Under the pieces are notes generated by a model that searched no databases, was not told where the DNA came from, and worked only from the letters and a program-made list of their open reading frames with translations. This document shows, piece by piece, positions 12,788-24,771 of a DNA stretch of 64,000 nucleotides. This stretch comes from Polytrichum commune (lineage: Eukaryota; Streptophyta; Polytrichopsida; Polytrichales; Polytrichaceae). Both the position numbers and the translations under genes were made by a program. Each line of letters starts with the position of its first letter. The first letter of the stretch is position 1. Location: positions 44,263,169-44,327,168 of the forward strand of contig OX485806.1 of assembly GCA_950295325.1 (NCBI GenBank), given 5' to 3'.

Positions 12788-13886
12788 TTATTCTATTTTT
12801 TTTATTAATATATTTCTATTGACTACAAGCAATTTAATGCTACTCACACTTTGCAAGTAGTCAAAGGTTTCTAAACCCATTGCGTTTGGTAATGTTTGAT
12901 GCCTATCATTTGCAAGTGGTTTAATTAGCACGTCTGCTATCATATCTTCCGTAAGATAATATTTCAAACATATCTCTTGGTTTTCTAATTTGTCTTTAAT
13001 GAAGTGATATTGTACATTGATATATTTGGTCCAAGAATAGTGTGTAGGATTCTTTGCAAGTGGCTTGTATCGTTGATTATCACACATGATGAATGTCGGT
13101 CTTTCTTCCACATATCCCACATCCGCCAAAAATTGCCTAAGCCAAACCGCTTCCTTAGTACAATGGCTAGTAGCCATGTACTCTGCCTTTGTCGTAGACA
13201 ATGAAATGGTTGCTTGTTTCTTGCATTTCCACAAAATGACTCCAACTCCAACAAAATATACGTACCCCGTGGTGGATCGCCGATCGTTTGCATATCCCGC
13301 CAAATCCGCATCGCAAAATCCTCTTAAAACAATATCCTTGCCTCTGAGGCATAATTTGAAGTCCAAAATGCCTTTCAAATACCTTATGATACATTTTACG
13401 GCTATCCAATGCGGTGGACCGACCTTCGTCATGAATTGGCTCACCGTACTTACTGCAAATGCAATATCGGCCCTCGTGACCACCATTGCATACATAAGAG
13501 ATCCTACTCCGGCTTTGCATGGAACACTTTCCATTTCCCTTTGCACATTCACAAATTCCTCATCTGAAAGTTTTAATAATTTAGAATTCACAAAGTTCCA
13601 ACAAATTTGCATTCTTCCATATTAAAACGCTTGAGGATCTTTTTGATGTAGCTCCTTTGGTTCATAGTAATGGTACGGGCTACTCTATTCCTTTCAAATT
13701 CCACTCCTAGGTAGTAATGCAATTTCTCGAGATCACTCATCTCAAATTCCTTCTTGAGCTCCGATTTGAGCCACTTCAATTAGGTTACATTGTTTGCTAA
13801 TATGATCAAATCATCCACGTAGAGGATTGCCACCAACAAATATTCACTTGTTTGTTTGACTATAACGAATGATCCGCTTGGCTCCT
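12788..13886 (-). pseudogene. Ty1/copia reverse transcriptase-RNase H fragment
   Basis: On the minus strand from about 13886 the translation shows the reverse transcriptase active site YVDDLIILANN (near 13800-13830). After an in-frame stop it continues with SDLEKLHYYLGVEF, then after a frameshift near 13600 the RNase H part: GSLMYAMVVTRADIAFAVS, FCDADLAGYANDRRSTTGYV, SLSTTKAEYMA and the tail TEDMIADVLIKPLANDRHQ. These are classic Ty1/copia signatures in the right order, ending at a natural stop at 12788. Gag, integrase and most of RT are missing. The 5' boundary at about 13886 is abrupt, so this is a truncated, inactive remnant. The RNase H half (274 residues) is still open, suggesting moderate age. 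Confidence 0.93.
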
Positions 13887-15162
13887 ACAAAAACCCTCGT
13901 TAATGAAGAATGAGTCGATATGGTGGTAGCACTCGGGACGACACTCCTATGTGAGCGGTGAGCGGAGAGCGGAGAGGAAGTAAAAATAATAAACTTTATA
14001 GACCAAATTTAGAAATGTTTTCTAAAATCGAATATTCTCAGAATATTCTAATATATTCCAAAATAGTAAAAATTGGACCTATTTCCGTAGAATGTATAGG
14101 TCCTAAAATTTTAAAAAACCTTGAATTTGAAATGGTCTCATTAAGTTTGGAAACCGTGAAGTGCTTGAATGATAGGATAATTATAATATAATACATAAAT
14201 ACATGATTAAAACCAAGGATGATCCCAAGAAATAATAAATGAAAATGATTTTTTTGAGATTGGTATAATTGAAGAATGAGTCAATCAAAATACAAAGGGC
14301 AACCAACTTGTTTCGTTTTTATTCCATGACTTTTCTCTTTGTCCTATATGTGAATCAACTCTAGAGCTTGGACTGCAACAATTATCGTTTGTGGTTGAAT
14401 AGATTATAAATTACACTCATACCCAACATGATTGTAGATACACTTGCACACAATGGGAGATGAGAGAAATATGTTTGCTGGCCTAGAATGGGAGAAGGAA
14501 ATTAGAAGTCTAGGAGATCCCCATGTTCCCTTTAATCAATCGCCGGAACATGACATAGGTGCTGCAAATTGATGTAGTGATGACTACGAGCTGACTCCAT
14601 TTTCGCAGTCCACACAAGCATGAAGGTGGAGGATGCAGGAGGAGCAGAAACGATCTGCCAAAAATTATAAGAGGCGGGCGGATGTGCCGGAGAAGGATGT
14701 TGATTTGGATGAAGACAAATTGATCGAAACGGAGGAGGAGGTGAAGGTGATAGGCGAATTTTCAAAGTCTTTGTCGTTTCGCGAGAGGATGAGAAGATTA
14801 TCGCTGCATTGTTGTCCACTGAAGGATCAAATGAGGGATAAAATGGTTTTATACGTTGATTTGCTTCGACCGGGTCCACCTTCATAAAAAATGGACGATG
14901 AGATGAAGTCTGAATCATCCAGGAGGTTTGCAAAACGGAAATAGAGTTGATAGACATAGGAAACACCTACAAATTGAACATGTGGTGTTCAACCGGGAGA
15001 GAAACACATGGCACAATTGAATATTGTAATTACAATATCTTGAAGGGAGTAAAAATAATTCATGAGATTATATTTATTATAGCAAACAATTATGAATTCA
15101 CAAGAGGTCCAAAAATGGACACATCTATCAGGGCACAATATAGTGCTAGGCTGAGAGGAATT
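13887..15162. other. Unassigned DNA with one charged small ORF
   Basis: Between the copia remnant and the MULE gene. A plus-strand frame at 14633-14887 (84 residues) is rich in Lys and Glu (EKDVDLDEDKLIETEEE) but matches no family I know. It may be an exon of an accessory element protein or chance. No terminal inverted repeat of the MULE could be identified by eye. Confidence 0.35.
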
Positions 15163-18100
15163 CTAGGAAGTAGATTGTATCAAGAGGCCCCCTTCTAGGA
15201 TGAGTTTGACCTCATTGAAGCTAAATTTCGGGGCGTGAATGAACAAGTCAACTTCGGGGTCTGCATTAGAGACCTTAACAAAGATGAAGTAGAGGTGCTT
15301 GCAATGCATGAACGAATTTCGTTTGCGGCCAAACTTTGATATCATATCCTTGAAGGCCAGGCAATTACATTCGGGCAGGGAACTCATTGTGAGTTGGTAA
15401 ATAGATTGTGTAGGTGCAGGTTTGGACTGCAATATGATCACGCAACCAAATTCAGGGCGTGGAATCATGATGACCTTCAATATGGTCCCGTCCATAGCTC
15501 GTGCAGATGCGACCATTTGCAGTTGTTTTGTTGATGGTGCAGTGGCAGACCGTCTCGTAGTTATGGATTTCTTGGAAGAAAGATAAGAGTCTGGGTTGGC
15601 AGGAACGTCCATTCCGGAGAGGTCGAGGGGAGGAGCCGATGTATTGAAGAGGCGAGTGGGTATGATGCGCTCTTTCTGCGGGAGCTGAAAGCCGACATTT
15701 TCAAGCTTGAGGATCTCCGGACGAGTAAGGTTGGTACCAAGTTTGACAGGCCACATAGGAGGGATCGGAGGTCGTTCTTGGTCAGTAGAGAATTTGTCGA
15801 CCCACTTGCGTTGTGAACCTTTGACACAACGCTCAATGTCGTTAGGGAAAAAAAAAAACTTCTCGATTTTAGGTGTTGTGAATTTGTAATAGTTCCAAAC
15901 TCCAAGATATGTTGGTGCAGGGGTGCTCTTGGAGTTGGAGACGATTTTGGCAATGCATTTCTTCTTGGTGACAGCATGCATGGCCCAACACGCCTTGGAG
16001 GAATTGTAAGGAACGCGAGAAATATGTTAGAGGTTCTCGTCCACTTTGGATTCTTGTACAGCAGTGACACGGCCAAAATCCAAACCAGTAGGAAGGGGTG
16101 GTGGAACCTCGATCACGGTCGTGGAGAACTCCTCGACGATGGTAGGCAAAGGTGAAGCATGAGATCTTGTGGGTCTCTGAGCAACACGAGGGCGAGAGAA
16201 GTTGACGGTGTCGGGGTGGTGGGTTTCATTGTCAACTCCAATGGGGGTGTCGGACTTGCGTTTCTGTGAGCCGAATACCTCGGCACCCTCGAGGTTGGGA
16301 CTACAAATACAGAATTCGTCCCCGCCTTCGAAGTCCATGAGAACCTTTTGCAGAACAGTGGGGTCACCAGTACGTTGAGCGCATCGAAGCTTGAGTTCTT
16401 CTTTGCTAGGGCCATTGCCCCCAACGCCACCCTTTAGAAATTGATGGTACGCCACGACTTGGAGGAAGGCTCGAATGTAGTCATCCACAGTGGCCACGTA
16501 TAGATCGCCACCCTTGTTGCCGGACGCTTGAAGCCATTTGTTGTGAATGGATTCGGCAAGGTTGCAATTGGGCATTTGTGCGAATTCCTCGGCGGTTATG
16601 ATTTTTTCCTGCAAAATGGAATGACACTGTAAGGAATAAGCAAAGCTTGGAAAAAAAAGATAAAACAAAAAAGATAAAACAAAACAAATGCACCAATTCC
16701 ATGAAGCCACCCCATTGTCGATATCGAAAGTGCCTAAAGGCCAGCCAAAGTTGAAGGTGTTTCAGCCCCTCCTCGGATGTGCAGTCAGACGAAGCCCACC
16801 AGGCCTTGATGGCGAGGTACCTCATCCATGCCTCAAGCATAGAGGATGCATCGCGATATTGGAGGCAGAGACGCTTGTGTTGGTCTTGCAAGTCGTGCTT
16901 GATATAGAGTTTGGTGTGTTTATCCAAAGACTGGGTCCAATGGAAGTAGCAGGTTCTCTCGCGCCCATCGATGGGAACCTTTGGATCTCTAGACCTGTAG
17001 ACAATCCTGACATCATTCCAATTGGCTTGCGCACTATCTGCCATGAATCCTTTGAAGTGAGACTTGGGAATTCCATGCCTAGCCATGACGTGGTTGAGGT
17101 TGTGCCAGAAAAACACTTGAGCATCCATGTCCTCGGATTGAAAGTCGCAGCAAACGATGGTCATGATGCGTTGGTAGGTTCCGTCGTATACGTGGCAGGC
17201 CATGGTGGTCCACTTGGCGACGCGTTTGACATGGTCGGATATGATCCAAGCATGCTCGAGATCCCCGCCAAGTTGCATGCGCCTAACCAAGTCGACCCCA
17301 CTACTAGGGCCGATTTCGGACATCTTGAAAACAAAAACTTTGTCTGTCTCGTCACCTTGGCCCGAGAATTGATTCCGCTGGACATAGGTCCAAGTGCTAA
17401 CACCTCTAAGCTTGGCGATGCCATCCATAACTCCTAACCTATGTAAGTATTTGAAGGTGGTAACATTGTTTTGGAGGTGGGGGGAATTCAACTCTTTGCA
17501 ACGATAAAAAATGGGCTCAAGTTCTTCCAAAGAAAGAAGTTGATGAGGATCACTATCATTGCGGAGGAGGAACTCACCTACATGTCCTTGCTGGCTTCAA
17601 AGATGATTTTGCTATGAGTGGTTTGGGGCGTTCGCTCGACGTGCTCCTCGATGAGGGCGTCGATGGGTTTGCGGCTATCTCTGCAATTGCCAACCTTGAC
17701 GGGGTGACGATGGTTGCCCAAATGAATGAAGGCACGATGAGTGATGTCATTGTCGTGGACGTAGAGGATTTTGGCGTGACATGGTGCAATGCATTTGGGA
17801 GGCTCCTTACAGATACGGCACATTAGAGTGGATCCCAAAGGCAAGGGTCCACCAACGGGGAAGGGCTCCTTGGTGAATCCGTCGAAATCAATATCATTGA
17901 CCGGGGAGGTCTGATGAGCACATTGTAGGTAATCGCACTAAGGATTTTGGCACTGGAGGTGGCCAACGCAAGTGGAGGAGCGAAAAACAAGGCCCATGTC
18001 ATTGGTGATATTGGTGGTCTTGGTCCAAACATGGTCGTCATAGCGTTTGTCCATGCCGTCCATGGATTGGGCCTTCGTATAAGAGGAAGAGACACCAAGT

Positions 18101-18900
18101 GGGGGTAGGACAAACATAAGATCACCATCAAAGCGAGGGGGGAGGAAATTCACCTTTTCAATTCGCAAGGTGTTATAATCTAGCTTCTTGAGGATGTTTT
18201 CCCTATCGGGCATGGAAACAAGAGTACAGAGACATTGAAGAATTGAAAGGGTGGGTTTGGGAGGGGATGGGGGAAGAGGTCACATGGGATCAAGGCGAAC
18301 AAGAGGGGGGGGGGGTCACGGAGGGGGGACCGAGGCGGGACGAAGATGGCTCGACCCTAAGAGTGGAATGAACGGGCTCATCACCATCAGATGAATCAGA
18401 ATGATGTATGACAGTATGAATACCAAGTTCAATCTTGAAACGAACGGCGGGAGGGGTGTTGAAAGTGGAAGCGGACAAATAAGGAGGGGTACTGATCTCG
18501 GTGGAAACGTGTGGCCGAGATTCAGGCAGTCCGTAGACTCTGTATTTACCTTCGGCAAGTTTCCACACAGATGATCCGTTGTCGGCAAGAATGGGATTCA
18601 CACCCATGGTCAAGGACAACAAAAATGTAAGGGGATCAAAAATCTCGCGTTCGACCCAGATTGAACCAGCCTGCAAGAAGAACCTGATACTAAGGTGGAA
18701 GGAAGAGACATGTGCAAATCTGTAATTTGCATCTATAGGAAAGAGGATGGGCACTCCGAAGCCATTGGCACGGAGCTCCGCCATCTCTGACAAAGAAGGC
18801 ACAGAAGATGAGGAAGCCATAGAGATATATACGGAATAGATGAAGGGTGCCAAAAAGAAACGGGGAACGTCTGTCAGAAAGTGGAAAACCCTAAACATGA
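15163..18900 (-). pseudogene. MULE-type (Mutator-like) transposase with SWIM zinc finger, decayed
   Basis: Read right to left: an N-terminal exon (about 18819-18290, MASSSSVPSLSEMAEL...); a zinc-binding region (18213-17578) with CRICKEPPKCIAPCHAKI and HLGNHRHPVKVGNCRDS; then the catalytic part (17530-16690). That part has ACHVYDGTYQRIMTI (first Asp), KGFMADSAQANWNDV (second Asp) and RTCYFHWTQSL (C-x2-H), the MULE transposase pattern. An apparent GT-AG intron at about 16611-16697 leads to NCNLAESIHNKWLQASGNK and a SWIM-type C-x-C...C-x-H finger (PECNCLAF ... FMHCKHLYF, near 15310-15370). DDE transposases of this class cut and paste DNA. Lesions seen: nonsense at 17938-17940 (QNP*CDY), a one-base frameshift near 17577, and nonsense (TAA) at 16027-16029. 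An 11-G run at 18305-18315 makes the N-terminal frame uncertain. Otherwise the reading is well preserved, so an active relative may exist. Confidence 0.85.
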
Positions 18901-19116
18901 ATTACATATTGAGAAGAATGCAAGCTCACTCACTTTCCAATGTGTGAGTTTGATGTTGTGAGGTGTGGAAAGGAAATAAAACGATTTGGTCTGAATTGCT
19001 CGAGGCCTGAACATATGAAGGAAATAGGCAATTCACAACCTCCGATAGCATAACCATCAAAGAAGAAGAAGAGGAGGCGATGGTCTACACATTACACAGA
19101 TAAGAAAAGGAAGACA

Positions 19117-20007
19117 ATGAGGACACAAAAGATACAGTCAACGAATGCGCCAATCGAGGGCCGTGGGATGCCTGAGGATTTGAGCCAAAACAACAAGTAC
19201 CTAAATCCTAAACCTTCGTGGAGGCTAGACTGTGAGATTCGGCCTTTTCTTTTATCACCGATTGTAGAAGAGGCGGACGGAAGTAGAGTACAGACAATGG
19301 AAGAAATGGAGGAGTTGGGAAATGACAGCATCCAAGAGGACTCACGCGAAGAGACGAACTCTACAAGTGTTGTATGTATTCTTCGGGTTCTCCATATATT
19401 CAGTTGTCTGAGCACATAATTAAAATGGTGGAACAGATTGAACTGTGAAACAACTATCTCTTAAATATTATGGTTTGTCATCATTGTTATAAACATTGTT
19501 ATCTCTTAAATATAGGAGGATGGGGGGAGTGGAAAGAGTGAAAATAGCTACGAAGAAGAAGACAACGTGGAGGTAGCACAACAAATTGAGAAGGCGTTAG
19601 AAGAGCTAGGACCGCTGTTGGGACAGCCAACGATTCAAAGAAGAGAAAAAATGAAGGCGTCCAAGAGGAAAGCGGCAGAGGAAGATCTGAAATCAAATTT
19701 GTTGGGAGGCCGCGGGAGAGCTGAAGGAGGAGGTCCGGAGCACCAAACCCTAAATGTGGATATTGTGACCCTTGCTTCAAGATTTCTGCGAAGCAAGGCG
19801 GGCGGAACACAAGAGACATCGAGGCGAGGGCGTGGCCGCGGGAGAGGAAAGGCGCAGGTTAACCTCGGTGACACGAGGAGCACTCCAATAACGCCAACTG
19901 AGGACAAGACCTCGGAAGATAGTGGCGCGGATATTGGGGCTTCAGTGGATGGCATACTCCAAATTCTGGTAAGGTGTCGGGCTCTCGGCAATGCTATGTT
20001 GGTTTAG
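19117..20007 (+). CDS. Possible two-exon gene of unknown function, acidic then RG-rich
   Basis: Two open stretches can be joined by a plausible GT-AG intron: 19117 to about 19371 (ending ...EETNSTS) and from about 19516 (EDGGSGKSENSYEEEDN...) to the stop at 20005-20007. The predicted product has a Glu-rich middle (VEEADGS, EEMEELGN), a basic KASKRKAAEED patch and an SRRGRGRGRGKAQV motif resembling an AT-hook or RGG nucleic-acid-binding tail. I recognise no family. It lies head-to-head with the MULE transposase (18.9 kb) and ends just before the satellite-like array, so it could be an accessory ORF of the MULE element or a captured gene fragment. Coding status is uncertain. Confidence 0.4.
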
Positions 20008-20027
20008 AAATGTGCATAATGAGAGGT

Positions 20028-22541
20028 TGGGGGAAGGAGGCCTCGAATCTGAGGCCTCCATTTGGCCGAGGGTTATTGTTTTTGTAAAGGTAAAAGACTA
20101 GTCTACATGACTATGGCTATCGGCCTTGGTATGTTTAGGATAAGTGAATCAGGTGAGGTAAAGGAAGAGGCCTTGGATCCGAGGCCTCCTGTTGGCCGAC
20201 GATTTTGCTTTATAAAACTACCTGTTGGCCGAAGATTTTGCTTTGTATTACCTTGATTTCTCAAACTACATGGAATGTCCACTTGAGTTGCTCTCGGCCT
20301 TGTCTTGATTTGGGTTTAGTGAGTATGTGAGAGGTAGGGTTTCGAGTTGAAGAGAGGATTTTTGAGTTCTCAAACTACATGGAATGTTCACTTGGGTTGC
20401 TCTCGGCCTTGTCTTGCTTTGGGTTAAATGAGCATGTAAGAGGTAGGGTTTACGGTTGAAGCGAGGGCTGTTGAGTTCTCAAACTACATGGACTATTCAC
20501 TTGGGTTGCTCAGGGCCTTGTTTTGATATCTCAAGTCACTATGTGAGAGGAAGGGTTTTAAGTTCACGAGAGGCCTCTTTTGTTTGTAAGTTTGTGCTTG
20601 AAAATTCAAAATGTTCTGTGCACATTTGTTTGCTCTCGGCCATTTCTGGATTTCCTAAGGGCACATGTACGAGCTAGGGGAAGAGGCCTTGGATCCAAGG
20701 CCACTTTTGTTTGTAAGTTTGTGCTTGAAATTTCAGAATGTTATGTGCACATTTGTTTGCTCTCGGCCATTTCAGGATTTCCTAAGCGCACATGCAGGAG
20801 ATAGGGGAAGAGGCCTCGGATCCGAGGCCTCTTTTGTTTGTAAGTTTGTGCTTGAAATTTGAGAATGTTATGTGCACATTTGTTTGCTCTCGGCCATTTC
20901 TGGATTTCCTAAGGGCACATGTACGATATAGGAGAAGAAGCTCGGATCCAAGGCCTCTTTTGTTTCTTGATTTGGGATTGAAAATTTCAGAATGTTATGT
21001 GCACATTTGTTTGCTCTCGGCCATTTTTGGATTTCCTAAGGGCACATGTACGAGCTAGGGGAACAAACCTCGGATTTGAGGCCTCTTTTGTTTGTTGATT
21101 TGAGTTTGAGAATTTCAGAATGTTATTTGTACATTTCTTTGCTCTCGGCCATTTCGGGATTTCCTAAGGGCACATGTACAAACTAGGGGAAGAGGCCTCA
21201 GATCCGATGCCTCTTTTGTTTGTAAGTTTCTGCTTTAAGTTTTAGAATGTTATGTGCACATTTGTTTGCTCTCGGCCATTTCAGGATTTCCTAAGGGCAC
21301 ATGCAGGAGATAGGGGAAGAGGCCTCGGATCCGAGGCCTCTTTTGTTTGTTGGTATGAGTTTGAAAATTTTGGAATGTTATTTGTACATTTGTTTGCTCT
21401 CGGCCATTTCAGGATTTCCTAAGGGCACATGTATGAGCTACGGGAAGAGGCCTCGGATCCGAGGCCTCTTTTGTTTGTTAATTTGGGATTGAAAATTTCA
21501 GAATGTTATGTGCACATTTGTTTGCTCTCGGCCATTTCAAGATTTCCTAAGGGCACATGTACGAGCTAGGGGAAGATGCCTTGGATCCGAGGCCTCTTTT
21601 ATTTGTTGATTTGGGATTGAAAATTTCAGAATGTTATGTGCACATTTGTTTGCTCTCGGCCATTTCAAGATTTCCTAAGGGCACATGTACGAGCTAGGGG
21701 AAGATGCCTTGGATCCGAGGCCTCTTTTATTTGTTGATTTGGGATTGAAAATTTCAGAATGTTATGTGCACATTTGTTTGCTCTCGGCCATTTTTGGATT
21801 TCCTAAGGGCACATGTACGAGCTAGGGGAAGAGGCCTCGGATCCAAGGCCTCTTTTGTTTGTAAGTTTGTGCTTGAAATTTGAGAATGTTATGTGCACAC
21901 TTGTTTGCTCTCGGCCATTTTCGGATTTCCTAAGGGCACATGTACGAGCTAGGGGAAGAGGCCTCGGATCCGAGGCCTCTTTTGTTTGTAAGTTTGTGCT
22001 TGAAATTTGAGAATGTTATGTGCACATTTGTTTGCTCTCGGCCATTTTTGGATTTCCTTATGGCACATGTACGAGCTAGGGGAAGAGGCCTCGGATCCGC
22101 GGCCTGATTTGTTTATTGATTTGGGATTGAAAATTTCAGAATGTTATGTGCGCATGTGTTTGCTCTCGGCCATTTTTGAATTTCCTAAGGGCACATGTAC
22201 GAGCTAGGGGAAGAGGCCTCGGATCCGAGGCCTCTTTTGTTTGTTGATTTGCGATTCAAAATTTCAGAATGTTATGTGCACATTTGTTTGCTCTCGGCCA
22301 TTTTTGGATTTCCTAAGGGCACATGTACGAGCTAGGGGAAGAGGCCTCGGATCCGAGGCCTCTTTTGTTTGTAAGTTTGTGCTTGAAATTTGAGAATGTT
22401 ATGTGCACATTTTTTTGGTCTCGGCCATTTTTGGATATCCTAAGGGCACGTGTACGAGCTAGGGGAAGAGGCCTCGGATCTGCGGCCTCTTTCGTTTGTT
22501 GATTTGGGATTGAAAATTTTAGAATGTTATGTGCACATTTG
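20028..22541 (+). repeat. Satellite-like tandem array, about 127-bp unit with GGATCC palindrome (block 1)
   Basis: From about 20634 to 22541 there are 15 units with a period of 127-128 bp, measured from successive TCTCGGCC positions (20634, 20761, 20888, 21015, 21143 ... 22419). Two unit types are mixed. One reads GTAAGTTTGTGCTTGAAATTTGAG (127 bp, quoted in part) and the other GTTGATTTGGGATTGAAAA (128 bp). Each carries the perfect palindrome GGCCTCGGATCCGAGGCC followed by TTTTGTTTGT, and a conserved ATGTTATGTGCACATTTG. The left edge (20028-20630) has more divergent units with a period near 109 bp. Open frames across it repeat the same peptide and are artefacts. Confidence 0.95.
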
Positions 22542-24771
22542 AGGGCCACCTTCAACCTTCCAGCCTCAGACGGTGTAACCCGCTGTTGAACCGGTTTACA
22601 TGGAAGTTACTCCCACCAAAATTAGATCTTCTCTCTAAGTCTCGTGAAGGTGTTTGCATTCTTTTGTGTCTCAATCCCGTAACATATAGTTCCAATGTAC
22701 TTATAAATTCTCTAGGAGTAGTTGATCTAAGTTCACAAGTTTATGTTCCCCGAAAGCGTCCTTAACCAGAAACACGTAAATGCATTCTCAATATCTCTTA
22801 ATAAATTTCTAATGAATTCTTAATGTGTAAGTGCCTTTAGAACTCAAGATAATGTTTCCTCAAAAGTGTAATGTCACGGTTAAGTGTTACGAGGGAAAAC
22901 GCTCCTATACAATATCTTTCATGGTTGAAAACATTCACAATCCTATTTATCCATTCAAGTTCTTATAACATATCTCTCGTTCCTTTCAAGTCTTCAAGCA
23001 TCTTGCCCAACTTCTCTATAAGGCAAGCACACTCCCTCGCTAAGGCAAAACAACCTAATTCATAGAATGTTCTTCATTTTACTCTCTTAGAATATTTTAT
23101 CATTCCCGTAAGTCTAATAACTTCTAGGATCACTCCCCATTATTTCATGGTTCGAATGTCCATTCAATTATCTCAATCCAAGTCACGCTATCCAATTTAC
23201 GCAAGCATATACCCTTGCTAAATTAGATCTCTCGGGTGCCTATTTGGTTATGTTTACGGCCGTGAATTAAATCCTTAGTTCATCCACCTCAAATTCCCTT
23301 TCTCATGTTCAAAATCTAACCTCAAGGAAGAATAATATCTCTCAAATTCCTTAGGGCATCTCACAAAGATATGGCTTAAGTAATCCCTTCATGTATCCCT
23401 CAATTCCTTACTCATTGCCCCTTAAGTTATTCTTAGATTGATATGAGGTAAATGTTCGATATGAGGTCTTGATATAAAGGTATGGTGTGGCGGTACATTG
23501 ATTTGCCTAATTGACGAATCCTCTCCCTCTTATGATTATGCTCCTACGTCATGCGGAGATGTCATTCCAACAACTCAAGTTCGAATGATGGTTAGGTATG
23601 TAGACAATGTAATATCCTTTTTAAGCTTAAGTGTAATTACATTCATCAATCAATTTCCAATCATGTTACATATAAGTTACTTCTCTTAATCGTTTCCTTC
23701 GGTGAATTTGTGTCCACTTTCCTAAGGTCCTTGAAGTTCCCGCAACTCCAAAATCATGTGGCCTCCTCGGTAATTTTAGTTTATTTTCTAAGTCTTTAAT
23801 CGTCCCGCGTCGGCACGGAAATCCCAACCTCGCCCGCTTGAGTAATAATACTTGGCGAGTTCGATTCGTTGCCGCGGTTGATTGTATTGTTTCCACGAAC
23901 GTTCTTAAGTCCGAATGCCCTTCGGTGCCTCACGTCTCGGATTAATTCTCTAATTCCTAAGCTAATTAATCACCATAGGTGCCTCACGTCTCAACAAAGT
24001 CCGAGTTCGGACACTCATGCCTCACGTCTCAACAATAGTCCGAGTTCGGACGCTCAATCCTCACGTCTCAACAAAGTCCGAGGTCCGGACACTCATGTAT
24101 AATATTCGGGATGAAATGAAGTGTATTAGGGCCCTCTAGTGGCCTCCTTATATAGTCTCACAAATCTACGTTTCCCTAGAATTTTTGTAAATGTTAGCTC
24201 GGCTAATTTTAGCACTGAATCTAATTATAGCAGAGTTTAAATGTCTTAATTCATAGAGTTTAAATCTAAATAGTCCAACATGTACTATCCATGTACATAA
24301 CTTTTCCTATCACCCTAGTTGGAATTTCATTCATCCTAATTCTATTTAACATGTGCTCCTAAACGGAAATAGGACCGCGCCTCTACGCTTCTCAAAATGG
24401 TCCTATTTACATTTACTGTCCGAGGCTCAAACCAGTTCGTCTCCACTTCCGTTCGGCCGACCCGAACCGGCTTGCTAACTTTAGAGGCCGATGGCCGTCC
24501 TCGTCCTCAAATGGCCCCGTTTCCACCGTCCATTTAGTTCCCTCTCCTGTTGGTCCCTCAGGCTTTCGGCCGCTTGGCTCTCGGGCTGGGTCCTCTCTTT
24601 GCTGGTCCCGCAGCTCCTGGCCTGGTCCCTTACGCTGGTCCCTCAGTCCTGGCGCGTATTTGCTGGTTTCTCCTCAGCTCCTTCACCGAGCTCTCACCCC
24701 CTTCACTGGTTGCTCAAACTCCTCGTCTTCCTCGCATCGCTTCCTTCTGGTGTGATGAGGATGCCTCTACA
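22542..24771. mobile_element. 2.2-kb unidentified insert in the tandem array
   Basis: Array sequence stops at ...CACATTTG (22541) and resumes with CTCGGCC at 24772. The intervening 2230 bp is unrelated to the array and has no protein I recognise. It contains short repeats at 23927-24098 and a TATA-like CCTTATATAG near 24150. Clear TG/CA or inverted termini and a short target duplication were not found, so its class is unknown. It could be an unusual LTR, a Helitron-like capture or inserted filler DNA. Confidence 0.6.
23927..24098 (+). repeat. Short tandem repeats with TCCGAGTTCGGAC palindrome
   Basis: Four successive copies of a unit near 38 bp share CCTCACGTCTCAACAA and a core TCCGAGTTCGGAC or a variant, which is itself an inverted repeat. 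The first copy is partial. It lies within the 2.2-kb insert. Confidence 0.75.

Noticed and set aside
13086-13625. 179-residue plus-strand frame
   Set aside because: Antisense shadow of the copia RNase H domain.
16688-17437. 249-residue plus-strand frame
   Set aside because: It is the antisense of the MULE catalytic region, whose minus-strand reading shows the DDE and C-x2-H motifs.
20580-22207. A run of open frames repeating peptides such as EEASDPRPLLFVSLCLKF
   Set aside because: They are translations of the 127-bp tandem units; the frame changes with each 127/128-bp unit and no start, splice or composition signal supports a gene.
20028-22541. CRISPR-like array or bacterial-type terminators (hairpin plus T-tract)
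   Set aside because: The whole 127-bp unit is repeated with no unique spacers, and every other feature is that of plant nuclear DNA. The hairpin and T-tract are noted only as structure.
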